A stretch of DNA of 64,000 bases from Anas platyrhynchos (Eukaryota; Chordata; Aves; Anseriformes; Anatidae), in NCBI RefSeq assembly GCF_047663525.1, contig NC_092616.1:2827501-2891500 (forward strand), read 5' to 3'. Shown here piece by piece: positions 1-10,769 of this stretch (position 1 is the first letter of the stretch; each line of letters opens with the position of its first letter). The notes under the pieces are model-generated. The model did no database searches. It was given only the letters and a program-made list of their open reading frames with translations, and had not been told where the DNA came from. Both the position numbers and the translations under genes were made by a program.

Positions 1-527
1 TATCTTGAGTGCCATCATACGACACATACAGGATAACCAGGTGATCAGGCCCAGTCAGCATGGCATGAAGGGCAGGTCTTGCTTAACAAACCTGTTCTAT
101 GGAAAGGTGATGCACTTAGTGGATGAGGGAGAGGCCATGGATGTTTTCTACCTAAGGTTTAGTAAAGGTTTTGACTCTGTTTCCCAGAGTTAAATCCAAT
201 TGGCAGCAGGTCACAAGTGGAGTCCCCCAGGACTCAGTACCGGGGCCAGCAACAGGACAAGAGGAAATGGCCTCAAGTTGCACCAGAGGAAATTTAGGTT
301 GGATATTGGGAAAAATGTTTTCCCTGAAAGGGTTGTGATGCACTGGAACAGGCTGTCCAGGGATGTGGTGGAGTGGTCATCCCTGGAGGTGTTCACAAGA
401 CGTGTAGATGTGGTGCTTAGGGACATGGTTTAGTGGTAGATGTGGCACTGTTAGGTAAATGGTTGAACTTGATGATTTGAGAGATCTTTTCCAATCTACA
501 TTATTCTATGTCTCTATGGTTCTATGA
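1..527 (+). mobile_element. CR1 LINE remnant with internal deletions
   Basis: The first 190 bases encode a CR1 reverse-transcriptase segment (IRPSQHG, then a degraded form of the YLDFSKAFD palm motif). Bases 198-245 carry the SGVPQ segment, and 240-433 the C-terminal end (RGNGLKL, then RHWN-like and FRLD-like motifs). The parts are in the right order, but long stretches between them are missing. The 3' end shows the CR1-type ATTCTATG repeats near 500-527. The copy is dead and starts before the window. Confidence 0.85.
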
Positions 528-719
528 GTCTAACATAAGTCACAATCATTGGAAGGCAGCCACTGCAGTCTGGGAATTCAAGACTATGGCCTGGACAAGT
601 CTGTAGGTTCTGCAAGGGATTCCTGTGGGCTGGCACCACATGTCCTGGAAGACTTGCCAGTGGATTCCTGGAGTTCACTACACTTGAAATTGCCACTGAA
701 ACCCAAAAATATTCATGTT

Positions 720-1000
720 TGTCCATGTGTGATAAACTCAGGCAGAAAGACTCAAGAATAGGCGACTTTAAGTGGCTGTGGCAGAGCCCAGCAGCTTGTC
801 CCAGTCTGGGAATATGTTACATTCCAACTAGGGAAATTAAAAGGGATTAGTGTAAACAGACCCATCAGGTCAATCTGCACAGTAAGGGAAAGTAATAGTT
901 ATTGTGTGGTGCATTCGGGCATCAGGAGACTCAAGCAGATGTAATCCAGTTCATCCGTGAGCTAAGACAAACACCGTGAGCAGAGCAAAGGACATGGAGT
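720..1000 (+). repeat. Dispersed repeat R, copy 1
   Basis: This stretch recurs at about 6785-7150 (+) and about 44755-45080 (-). Shared landmarks are a GTGTGATAAACTCAG start, 'agactcaagaa', 'cccagtctgggaatat' and 'cccatcaggtcaat'. The third copy lies next to a CR1 endonuclease-like GDFNFP segment, so the family may be part of an old CR1. That is inference. No coding frame is kept between copies. Confidence 0.6.
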
Positions 1001-1269
1001 GGTGCCCTCCCATGAAGGAGGATGCAGAATGCAGCTGTAAGAGGCGTCTTGCTTGTGCCACAACCAACTCAGGTTCAGCTGAAGTGAAAGCCCCAGCCCA
1101 GGACAATGGAGTGAAGGTCCCTGGGCACAACTGCAGAAAGACTTTGCAAGACCTCTGCCAGTGACAGCTCAAAGCACCAAATGCATCTTGGTGGTAGTAG
1201 GTCCTTTTGGCACATGGGCAGATGTCCTCCCTGAAATTGTCCTGCACATCAGAAAGCTCCCTGGGCAGC

Positions 1270-2330
1270 AATGACATCACTGCAGAGGGGATGGCGAGGG
1301 GCTGGCAGAGCCCCATCGAGGGGCTGGCTGGGGGTCCCCTCTGCTACAGCCACCTGACGGCGCGGGGCAGGCAGGAGGGCAGGCAGGGCTTGTGGCCGCC
1401 TTGCTCAGGACGAGCCCTGGGCAAGCTGGGTGAGAAATCTGAGCCTTAGCTCCAGCAGCAACTCTTCTCTTTGCTCTTGACTTCTCTTGGTAACACCACT
1501 TCCAGGTGAGCTCTGCCCTTGCTAAAACCATCCCTCCATCTGCGCCATAAATTTCTGATTTGGAGCCTGTCCTTGCTGAGACCCCCTGCCAGCTCCTTTG
1601 TGGCTCCTTTCAGTGCCCTGTCCCTGCAGCGTCCCAGCCGCACTGCCCCACACATGGTCCCACAGCCATGCTGCCAGGGCACCTCACATGGTAATGCACA
1701 TTCAGTGCTGCTGGGAGGAGCTCCCCCCATTACAATCCCAAAGGCACCCCCATGGTCCCTTCCCACCATGGCCCTCCTGCCTTTGCAGCCTCCTCCATCC
1801 CATGGCCCCTGCCCTGACCCAGTCACGTCCCATGGGGGCCTCTGCAGACAGCCCTGCTCCAGGTCTGCAGGGCTCTGGGCCAGGACCAAGACCGACACGG
1901 TTGGCCATTCCCCTGACACAGGTCCTGAGTGCCAGCTCTTGACCTCCCTGCCCCCTGCCCACCTCCCTGCCCTCTGCTCACCTCCCTGCCTTTTGCCCAG
2001 CCCAGTGGCACTGGCCCCATGGCAGTGCCCACTGTAGGTTGCTGCACGGCTCTGGGCACTGCCACCACAGCCGCAGCCCCTCTGAAGACCACAGCAGCTC
2101 CTGGGGCACAGAGGGCTCAGCCCCACAGATGCGGACATCCATGGCACAAGCGTACAGAGGTCAGTGTCCCCTGCTGTGCCCCCTCCTCTCTTCTGCAGAA
2201 GATCCTCAGAGGCCTGCAGCCCCTCCGTGCCATCCCTGGAGGTCCTCAAGCATCTCCCACTGCCCCAGGGCCAGGGCAGCCTGACCCGAGCTGCTGCAGC
2301 CAGAAAGGTGTTTGCTATTGCCATTACTTC
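1270..2330. repeat. GC-rich low-complexity duplicated segment, copy 1
   Basis: The sequence is rich in CCCTGCC/CAGCC and related to about 7560-8150 (same strand; for example 'ggggctggctgggggtccc' in both). It is also related to about 33740-34030 on the opposite strand. Long overlapping frames on both strands, including a 292-codon minus frame, reflect the lack of stop codons in GC-rich DNA. Their translations are G/A/P/S/R-rich without domains and are not conserved between copies. I do not call a gene. Confidence 0.55.
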
Positions 2331-2344
2331 CTGATCAGCTGAGA

Positions 2345-2740
2345 GTGGGTCTCAGACAAAGAAGTTGTTTTGGTTTCATTTATTTTGTTTAAATACACAA
2401 AGACTCTGGCTCCTTATTTATGCAAAGCCTCAGGGTCACACAAGATATGCATCAGGCTGGATGCGGCTCCGTGCAGCCTGCTTTAGTGCTTGGCAACCCT
2501 GCCCAGAACAGAGGGGCTGAAATTACATGACCTTTAGGGTCCTTTTCTTGGTTCTCTTACATGTTGGTAATTGAGTACAACAGGATGAAAAACAGCATTT
2601 CTTTGTGGAAAACATTATCACACGGGGAAATAGAAAAACAAAACCAAACAAATCCCTCCAGAAGTTAAGACAGACTTTCCATGTCTTTACATAAACAGTA
2701 ATTCATCTGAAGAAGCAAAGAAGCAGTTTATAGCTGCGGA
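2345..2740. other. No gene seen
   Basis: AT-richer anonymous sequence with no supported frame, repeat match or site. Confidence 0.5.
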
Positions 2741-2744
2741 AAGG

Positions 2745-2880
2745 CACAATGAGTTTCCTCAGCATATCCTGAAAAGCATATCCTGGGGCTGCAAGGAAAC
2801 CTGCTGGGAAACAGCCTGAAGGAATCTCTTGGCTTCCCTCCCTCACCTGGGCAGACACACTTCTTGACAGCAATAGTTTT
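2745..2880 (-). repeat. Distal remnant of an OR upstream cassette
   Basis: The stretch 'cctgctgggaaacagcctgaa' followed by a cttccctccctcacctgg-like stretch and 'acacacttcttgacagc' matches the far end of the cassettes at 27960-28045, 40455-40530 and 56880-56950. The rest of the cassette is not recognisable. By the layout of the other units, the OR it belonged to would lie left of the window. Confidence 0.6.
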
Positions 2881-3219
2881 TTCCTGTTGGAAATTAGCCT
2901 TCAGAATAAGAATCACCTCTCCTTATCCGTCATTATGCAGGACACCAATTTATGGACAGGGATGGAATCTCGTCTATCCCTGCAGAGGGAAGCCATTCAG
3001 ATGAGTCAACTGAAGCATCTCATCCTGCATTTCTAGTCCTGGGGTAGTTGGGTGCTCATATTCCCCCTGGCATTCCGCATTCCCATAGGGGCTGGATTCC
3101 TCTGGCCTCCCTTAAGGTGTCCTCAACATAGGCACCTGAATGTGAGATATCTCACTAATGCTGATAACTGAGCCATACAGCTAATTAGTGGAAATAGAGG
3201 ACAGGAAAGAGCTGCTCAG

Positions 3220-4800
3220 ATCCTCCTGTGGCCATCTGCCATCCACAGCAGCAGGTCTCTGCTGCGAAGGAAAGCCTCTTCGTGCCCAGGCTCTTGGCAC
3301 AAGGTCTGGGACAAGCCTGAGTTTGGCCCTTGTGCCACAGCTGAGGTGCTGCAGCCCAGATGTGCCCCAATGCCCTCAGCCTGGGGCACAGGCAGGAGGA
3401 CCTGGATCCCTGCCTGCTGTCACAGGGCTGGGACATTGATGGAAGAGCTGCTGAGGTGTGGGGGGACAGGTCCCTCAGCTTGGGGTGCTGTGCTGGATGG
3501 GGGCAGATTCTTCAGAAGAGACAAGCAGGGATGATCAACAGGGAAGACATTTGCCATTCCCTCGTGTACGACCTCTGCCTCCTGGATGGCAGACCGGGGG
3601 ATGGCGCTGAGGCCTTTTCAAATCTCAGAGACCCATGTGGTATCTGGGAAGGAAGGCCCTGGCATGCGCTGCAATTCCTCCATGTAAGACCTACTACTTC
3701 TCCAAGTGAGCGACATGCAGTGAGGAGGAATTCAGGTATACTGAGGGGCTGCTGCATCCCAGGTGCCTTTGCTCCCATCATTTGAAAAAATCCCAGCCCC
3801 AGAAGAAGCCTCAAATCCCACCTTCCTGGAAGGAATCCCAACAACAGAGGCGTGTTGGTGCAAGAACACAGCAGTGACTTCTCCAGCTCTCCACTTCCTT
3901 TATTCCATGGGCTTGGTCACCATTTGGAGATGTCCCTTGTGGATTTGTCAGGAACTGCTGGAAAAGAACTGGGCAGAAGGGAGGTGACAGTTTCTCAGGA
4001 CAAGAAGGGAAATCTCTCATCACTCTCCTGACCTGTGCCATCTCCATGCTGCTGACCTGACAGGCCTTCAAATGACACGGGCTGATGTCACAGGGGGTGC
4101 TCTGCATCACCAGGATATCATCGCTGGAGCAGCGGCAGCGCCGGCACTTCCCTGCAAGGCCTGGTCCCTGCTGGGCACTGCTTGGGTGCTCCCCAGCGCT
4201 GTCCTTCTGTGGCCAGGAGTGGGGGCAGCAGGCAGCAAGCTTGCACTGGGCGACCCTCGCTGACGGGCAGAGGAGCAGGGGCACCTTGCAGAGGAGCTGT
4301 GGTTGAGGAGCCAGGGCAGGCATCCCTTGTCCTGAGCTTAGGGACAGCAGCAAGCAAGATGGAGGGCTGCTGGAGGGTGACCATTGCCTCTGGCCTGACT
4401 TTCCTGTTCCCAGTGCGCCTGCATCTCTCCTACAAAGGTCACCATGTCAAGAGCCCCTTCACAAGGGGTGGCCCAGTGGCTGTCAGCTGTCCAAAGCTGC
4501 AGGTCCTGGGCTGGGGGGTTGTGGTGGTGCTGGACAGAGCTGGTGGCTGCTGTGAGAGCCCTGTTGAGAGTCCTGCTAGGCTCAGGGGACAATGTGGCAG
4601 CCAGGACTCCTGGGTCCTGATGCTAGGACTGTCCTGCAGCTCCCACAGGCCTCTCAGGACTGTTCCAGAAATACCTGAGTTGGAAATCAAGACTTCCTCT
4701 TCTACTGCTCTCCTTCAGAGGAACCTCTCTTCTTTCCCTGCTGTGCAGCCAGGCTGACAGAGCATGTCCTCCAGGGCAAGTCCCTGGTGCTGAACCCTTC
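3220..4800 (+). repeat. Signal-exon block, copy A
   Basis: About 1.6 kb of direct duplicate of 29220-30940; 41600-42760 is a third copy. Shared landmarks are 'gtgccacagctgaggtgctgcag', 'cacttccctgcaaggcctgg' and a short ATG-containing exon near the end. It runs opposite to the OR genes of the minus-strand units. The duplication with 29.2 kb continues through the neighbouring LTR and ERVL sequence to about 6250. Confidence 0.75.
4359..4437 (+). pseudogene. Signal-peptide-like exon, copy A (donor weakened)
   Basis: The exon would be 79 bases from ATG to the donor: MEGCW, a hydrophobic stretch, then the end of the leader. The equivalent exons at 30355 and 42380 end AAAG/GTAAGG; here it is AAAG/GTCACC, so the donor keeps GT but loses the consensus. 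Two residues in the hydrophobic core also change (one to Arg). Probably a decayed copy of an exon for a secreted or membrane protein. Family not recognised. Confidence 0.35.
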
Positions 4801-4812
4801 CCATATTGGTAC

Positions 4813-5260
4813 TGTGGTGGTTTTACCCGGCTATGCAGGTGAACTCCATGGCAAGTGCTCTTAAACTTCTCCACCTACAAGGAAAAGGGGGAGAAAATAT
4901 GATGAAAAGAGCTCAAGCGTTTAGGTAGAACAGGAGGTCACCCACCAAATACCATCATGGGCACCAATTATCATTACAGGCAAGACAGACTTAGCATAGG
5001 CAGATTAATATAATTTATTGCCTATCACCAGTGGACTACAACCTTGAGGAACTACAAGCAAACTAAAAACACAATTCCCCCTATCCACACTCTTATATCT
5101 CCTTCCCCTGTATGGTGCAGGGCAATGGGGATTGCAGTCAGTCTATGACACTTTTTTCCACTGCTCCTTGACAGTCAACCTCTGCCTCTGCATCCCTCTC
5201 ATGGGATGCCCTCCTTCCTGAATGGATCCGGCATGGGGCCCAAAGGATTGAGATAATGAC
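4813..5260 (-). mobile_element. ERV LTR fragment, reverse orientation
   Basis: It begins TGTGGTGGTTTTACCC, the reverse complement of a GGGTTAAACCAC-type LTR end. It also carries the reverse of the U5-like 'ttttcatc-tattttctcccc' stretch seen in the LTR at 21951-23022. The same sequence occurs at 30946-31420 in the 29-kb duplicate, so it predates that duplication. The far end is not sharply defined. Confidence 0.6.
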
Positions 5261-5279
5261 AGATATGACTGTGTTGTGT

Positions 5280-5346
5280 TAAAAACAACAAACAAACAAA
5301 CAAACAAACAAACAAAAAACAACAACAACAACAACAACAACAAAAA
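5280..5346. repeat. (CAAA)n/(CAA)n microsatellite
   Basis: About seven CAAA units followed by about eight CAA units. It is missing from the duplicate at 31430, so it expanded after the duplication. Confidence 0.9.
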
Positions 5347-5379
5347 CTGTTACAAGCATTACATCACCTTCATAGTTGC

Positions 5380-6250
5380 TGACCACAATGTATATTTTAT
5401 TTATTTATTTATTTTTAACCTCAGTGTAGTAGTTGTGTTTGGCCTCAAAACTGTGTTGGATAGCACATTACATACTGTGTGTGTTCCCTGTTGTGCTGTT
5501 TATACTTTGTGGGGGCTGGTTTATGGTTATTAGTTTACTGACTAACACTGCCTTATGTTATGATAAAAGAACTGGTCATGAGATTAATCTGGTAGTTGTA
5601 CTCAGCATTGCTGTCACCTTCATGCTCGTGGAACCTTCTCTCAGATACTATTCATAATTAACAGTCTCTATCTTTTCTCCTCGGGGAGCCAATGAATTGG
5701 AGGGATGAGGGGGGAAACTTCCCCACTTCTTCCCTTTCCCTTTCTCTTTACCTGCCCCTTTCTCCTCCAGGCTAGCTACAATAGCTCTTTGAAACTTTAA
5801 ATATCCTTTGGATGTTCAAACCAGTCTGTTCCTATTGGTATGTCTCCTGAATGCATTTCAGGTTTTGTTTAAGGTTAGGGAAAACTATTTCAGAATGCCA
5901 CACAAAGATGTGCAGGATAGCTGTGAGTGGCAGGGAGTGTGAGAGGATATGGGCAGGCACCTAGAACTGTGGGCACCTCCAATGCTTTGTTATTTCATCC
6001 ATGAACAAGTGCAGAAACCTAAAAAAATGGCAGAATGCTTGCAAAAGGAGTGTCATCACCCTGGCAGTTCCAAAGAGACAAATCAGTGCAATGTGCTGGG
6101 GCTTGGCCCTGTGCTTACTGAGTTGCAATCTACACAACTCCAATCCCTGCAAATGGAGCAGAGAACCAGACTGTGCCTGTATCAGTCGTAGGTATACATG
6201 AGAAGGAACAAGAGAGATAAAGTCAGCTTGTTTCACAAGGAAACAAGGCA
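5380..6250 (+). mobile_element. ERVL-like internal sequence (leader and 5' gag region), degraded
   Basis: It matches 31450-32320, and from about 5750 it also matches 14520-15110, which continues into recognisable ERVL gag and pol. All frames are broken. It is placed as ERVL by that continuity rather than by an intact protein. Confidence 0.55.
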
Positions 6251-6254
6251 ACTT

Positions 6255-6785
6255 CCTGTGTGAAGCCAGGAGTTGGACTCAATGATCCTTGTGCGTACGG
6301 GTGATCCTTGTGAGTACAGGTGAACTTCAGAATTTTCTCTCTTGTGATGAATATACATCCTGAAAATTACATTTCTTCATAATAGTTATTGCACTTTGTG
6401 TGTGATGTTTTATGGAAAGAACTGAACCATTCGAAGTTATGAGTAGTTACTCTATTACTTAAGTATTAAAAAAATTACTGGGTATTCAGGCAGAGCTTTG
6501 CATTCTGAACATAAGCAACCAGGACATGCAAGACACCAGAGCCCTTTGGAGGATTCAGATGGAGCCAGGTGGAGATGAGATACCAGAGCACCTGCATAGC
6601 CAGCAGTGGTCTTTGTCCCTGTAACTGCAGCCCAGGCCAGAACAGGAAACTCCTTCAGAAAGAACACCCCCGTCCACTTTGTTCTCAGGATTAACCCAAA
6701 GTGGAAATGGCCATTGGGAACTCAAGATACTCTCTTTTGTTCCTAGTAGACAGCTGAACATCCATTTACCATCCTGGGTCATCTG
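6255..6785. other. No gene seen
   Basis: Anonymous AT-rich sequence. Nothing supported on either strand. Confidence 0.5.
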
Positions 6786-7150
6786 TGGCAAATTCAGGCT
6801 GCAAGACTCAAGAACAGGACACTTCAAATGGCTGAGACAGAACCCATCAGCTTGCCCCTCTTTGGGTAATTGTCCCCTTCAAATTATGGGTATGAAAGAA
6901 AAAAATGTGAAATGACCCATCAGGTCAATGCACAGAGTAAGTCATACATATTGTGCTGTAGTGGCAGAAGACTAATCAACTAATCAGACTAATCATACTA
7001 ATCAAGGAGACCTAATCCATTTCAACTGTGAGATAGAGAAAACACACTAAAAATAGCGAAGGACATTCAGTTGTGGCCTAACATGAAGAAGGATGTAGAG
7101 CACTGGTGAAGGAACTGTCTTTTTGTGCCATCACCAATGTGGATTTACAA
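6785..7150 (+). repeat. Dispersed repeat R, copy 2
   Basis: Diverged copy of the repeat at 720-1000, with the same order of landmarks ('caagactcaagaacagg', 'cccatcaggtcaatgcacag'). No frame is kept. Confidence 0.55.
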
Positions 7151-7189
7151 ACACTACAACACCTAAAGGCAGTATGTCCTATGGCTCAG

Positions 7190-8835
7190 TCATCACACAG
7201 GACAGGGGGAGGGAGCTGCCAGCCAACGGACACATTTGGGTGTGGACGGTGGGGCCCAGCAGAGACAAGGAGTCAAGGCAGTGGGGTGGGGGAGGCCAGG
7301 AGAAGCAGCCCAAGGGGTGGTGCTGCTTATGAAGACACCTTTGTGTCAGCAGCCTGAGTGGGCAGCAGCTCTGTAAAGGCGAGGGGAGGCCAGGAAGCTC
7401 ATGCCAAGAGCGCTTCTGCCAGCAGAGACAAGACCAGCAGTGAGGCCAAGGGGAGAAGCAGGCCTAGGGCAGGGGGCTGCAAGGGCCATGTTGAGCTCCC
7501 TACTCCTGTAGCAATCAGCGCTGGCCTTCAGCAGATGTGCTGGCCGGCATGCACTGGGAGGTCTTGGATTGCATCAAAGAGCAGCAAGGAGGGCACTGGA
7601 GAGGGCTGGGGCGAGGTGGGTGGCAGAGCCGCATGCAGGGGCTGGCTGGGGGTCCCCTCTGCTGCAGTCAGGGCACAGAGCATGGCAGGAGGAGGGCAGG
7701 CAGGGCTCGTGGCCACAGTGCAGAGCCTGGCCCTGGACACTCCATGACCACCTTGCAGGTCCTGGCAGGCTGCGGTGAGGGGATGAATGCCCTGGGCCCC
7801 CTTCCTGCTCTGCCCAGGCCAGCAAGGGCCCAGAGCAGCCTCCTCTCCCCTGCCCCTGCAGCTCTGGGCTCCATTCGTGCAGCCCTGGCTCCGCAGCACC
7901 AAGCCCTGCTGGGAGCCCTCCCATGCATGCTGCCACCGCTCCCTGATGCTGCTGTTGCCCTCTGCCAGGCACTGCCCAGTCCAGCCCAGCTCCTGCCCAC
8001 CTCTCCCCAGCTCCCTGCCCTCTCCCCAGCCCAGCCTGGCCCAGCAGCCCAGGGCAGTGCCCTCCGCAGGCTGCTGCAGGGCTCTGGGCACAGCCACCAC
8101 AGCCCCAGCCCCTCGCAAGGCACCACAGCTGTTGGGACAAAGGTGGCTCTGGGCCTCCCCAGCAGCCCCCGGGCTGGGGCCAGCCAAGGCTCAGGAGATG
8201 GAGATCCATGAAGCTGCAGGAACCCTGCTCTCTTTCCTGGGAGATCCCCAGCACAGAGTGCCTGTGCCCTGCAGGGCCAGCCCCACTCCCCAGGCCAGCA
8301 CAAGAGGCCTGGCCCAGGCATAGAGCAGCCTGCCCCAAACAGGGGCCTGCAGAAAAAGCTTTCTCCTTTATGCCTCTGGGTATGCCCAGAAATGCTGCGC
8401 TGCTCTTCCCCAGGGCTATCCCTGCTCCCAGAGAGCCTTGTCCAGGGCAGTGTGTCCGTGCTGGCCTGTCCTGCTGTTGCTGCTTCCCTCCCCGTGCACC
8501 CCACCGAGCCCCGAGCTGGTGGTGCTGCTCTGTAAAGCCAGGGAGCTGTGATGCCCTGGGACCCCCAGGGGATTCTCCAGTGCCCATGCTGCTCAGGGTG
8601 GGCAGCAGACCCAAGTCAGTGGGGCTCTCTGCTGCTGAGCCCCTTTCCATCTGCCCTGGTGTCTCAGCAGCACAGGGCAGTGCTTGGCAGGGCCGTGGGG
8701 TATCTCTAAGTGATGAAAGGGCAGGCAAGTGGTGTATTAGATCCAATTCAGGAGCTTTCAAAGAAGCTGTCCTGAACCACAGTTGACTCTTTGGTGCCTT
8801 TGCCTGCTGGCTCCTCACAATCCCTGCAGGCATGG
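7190..8835. repeat. GC-rich low-complexity duplicated segment, copy 2
   Basis: About 7600-8150 is related to 1300-2140. A 419-codon minus-strand frame and several plus-strand frames are open across it. The translations are G/A/P/Q/L-rich without domains, and the paralogous stretch at 1.3 kb does not keep the frame. I treat them as chance frames. A transcribed noncoding region cannot be excluded. Confidence 0.5.
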
Positions 8836-8890
8836 CAGAGCCCTTCTTAACCCATCGGCTCCTCAGGTTCAGCTTTTCCTTTGGAACTCT

Positions 8891-9148
8891 CTACATTGTA
8901 TCATCACTCATTAGATGACTCTCTACCAACCCATACTCACACACTGTCCCTGGAGATGAGCTGACATCTCCTTGCACATCTGAATTCCTCTTCATGATGC
9001 CATTTGCAATCATCCCCAGCACAAGTGGGACAATCCCAAGCAGATAAGTCAAAGGCCAGTTATTGTTTGCTGGGCCATAGGCAAGCAAGAAGGCAGCTCC
9101 CAGTCCAGCCCTTGGTCCTTCACTGATGACTCTGGGGCTCTGATCCAT
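8891..9148 (-). CDS. Small ORF with one hydrophobic segment, unassigned
   Basis: An 85-codon frame from an ATG at 9148. Residues about 33-52 form a membrane-like stretch (YLLGIVPLVLGMIANGI), followed by KRN and a polar tail. It lies outside the GC-rich repeat and is not of strongly biased composition. There is no recognised domain and no related copy in the window. It could be an exon fragment or chance. Confidence 0.15.
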   Translation of the reverse strand: MDQSPRVISEGPRAGLGAAFLLAYGPANNNWPLTYLLGIVPLVLGMIANGIMKRNSDVQGDVSSSPGTVCEYGLVESHLMSDDTM

Positions 9149-9810
9149 TGTGAGGCCCAGAAAAGCAAGAGGTCTTTTCAGGAAGCAGCTCCTTGGGTGT
9201 ATTTCTGAAACCAGGTTTGCAAGAGGTGTTCAGAGATATTGCAGAGATGCCACTGTAGAGATTACAAGACTGTCACCAAGGTACATGAAATCTGAGGGCT
9301 AACACAAAGACAAGAGTACAAGAGAACAATGTAGAAGCCTGAAGAGAGTAGATGTGAAAAGACCAGGTCCTGCTGCTGGCCATGGCCATGGCTCCAGGGA
9401 AGCAGCAGACCCGACCTGAAGGTAGCAGAGAGGCAGAGCCCAGTGGGCAGTGAGCGACAGCCCCAAGGGCCACCAGTGCTGCTCCTCCATGTGGCAGCTG
9501 GGCTGTTGGTCCTGAGCCCCTACTGCGTGCTGGGGTTGCTCCCCCAGCTCCAAAAAAGATGGGAAGGGACGGAAGCTGAGACCAATGCATTTCTGCTGGA
9601 TTCTTTGCTCTCTTTATCTGAACAGGAAGCCCAGTTCCATAAGTACATGACATACTTGGTTCAAAAATAAAATAGAACACAGGATACTAAGAATAGCATC
9701 TCTGAATGAAAATCACAAGGTTCAGAAAATAGTACAAAAGTAAGACTGCTCTAACACATATTCAGAAAAAAAAATAAAAATTGAGTTAGGACTGTTCAGA
9801 CTTTGGGCCC
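9149..9810. other. No gene seen; 3' flank of the OR at 9815
   Basis: No conserved frame. The region lies downstream of a minus-strand OR, so it may hold its 3' UTR, but I could not identify a poly(A) signal with confidence. Confidence 0.4.
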
Positions 9811-9814
9811 GTTA

Positions 9815-10747
9815 TTAATGGTGAAGAAACATATATCCAAAGAGTTTCCTCAATGCATCCTTAAGCTCCTTGTTTCTCATGCTGTAGATGAGGGGATTCA
9901 TGGCTGCAGGAACCACTGAGTACAGAACTGCCACAACCAGGTTCAGGGATGGGGAGGAGATGGAGGGGGGCTTCAGGTAAGCAAACATGCCAGTGCTGAT
10001 AAATAGGGAGACCACTGCAAGGTGAGGGAGGCACGTGGAAAAGACTTTGTGCTGGCTCTGCTCAGAGGGGATCTTCAGCACGGCCCTGAAAATCTGCAGA
10101 TAGGACAGCACAATGAAAACAAAACAGCCAAATGCTAAACAGACACTAACTACAATGAGCTCAACCTCCCTGAGGAATGACTCTGAGCAGGACAGCTTGA
10201 GGATTTGAGGAAGCTCACAGAAGAACTGATCAAGCTCATTACCTCGGCAGAGGGGCAGGGAAAATGTATTAACTGTGTGCAGGACAGCATCAAGAAAGCC
10301 ACTGCCCCAGGCAGCTGCTGCCATCTTGGCACAAGCTCTGCTGCCCAGGAGGGTCCCGTAGTGCAGGGGCTTGCAGATGGCCACGTAGCAGTCGTAGGCC
10401 ATGATGGTAAGAACAGAATATTCAGCTGCTATAAAGAAGAGAAAGAAAAAGACCTGTGCAGCACATCCTTCATAGGAGATGGCCCTGGTGTCCCAGAGGG
10501 CATTGGCCATAGCTTTGGGCACAGTGGTGGAAATGGATCCCAGGTTGAGGAGGGCAAGGTTGAGGAGGAAAAAGTACATGGGGGTGTGGAGGCAGTGGTC
10601 GAAGGCTACAGCGGTGAGGATGAGGCCGTTGCCCAGGAGGGCAGCCAAGTAGATGCCCAGGAAGAGCGCGAAGTGCAGGAGCTGCAGCTCCCGTGTGTCT
10701 GCAAATGGCAGGAGGAGGAACTCACTCACAGAGCTGATGTTCGGCAT
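9815..10747 (-). CDS. Olfactory receptor, family-14-like (gamma-c), DRY variant
   Basis: A 310-residue seven-helix odorant receptor of the olfactory-neuron plasma membrane, expected to couple to Golf. The start at 10747 gives the MPNISS opening with an N-glycosylation sequon, like its paralogues; an upstream in-frame ATG at 10792 crosses the acceptor and is rejected. Visible hallmarks: GN of helix 1 (39-40), PMYFF (56-60), KPLHYG, KVFSTCLPHL of helix 6, and NPLIYSMRN of helix 7. Odd: the conserved MAYDRYVAIC reads MAYDCYVAIC, because residue 120 is Cys (codon 10388-10390, TGC; a C-to-T change in a CpG would give it). The arginine of DRY locks and releases the G-protein site, so coupling may be impaired. 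A strong acceptor (cccctcttcacag) ends at 10768, leaving 20 bases of 5' UTR. The upstream cassette is at 11560-12270. Confidence 0.93.
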   Translation of the reverse strand: MPNISSVSEFLLLPFADTRELQLLHFALFLGIYLAALLGNGLILTAVAFDHCLHTPMYFFLLNLALLNLGSISTTVPKAMANALWDTRAISYEGCAAQVFFFLFFIAAEYSVLTIMAYDCYVAICKPLHYGTLLGSRACAKMAAAAWGSGFLDAVLHTVNTFSLPLCRGNELDQFFCELPQILKLSCSESFLREVELIVVSVCLAFGCFVFIVLSYLQIFRAVLKIPSEQSQHKVFSTCLPHLAVVSLFISTGMFAYLKPPSISSPSLNLVVAVLYSVVPAAMNPLIYSMRNKELKDALRKLFGYMFLHH

Positions 10748-10769
10748 TTTCTGAATTTCAGTGTCATCT

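Noticed and set aside
1446-2324. 292-codon minus-strand frame
   Set aside because: Same reason as the 7574 frame; overlapping frames on both strands show it is composition-driven.
7574-8833. 419-codon minus-strand frame
   Set aside because: G/A/P/Q-rich, no domain, lies on duplicated GC-rich DNA whose other copy does not keep the frame.
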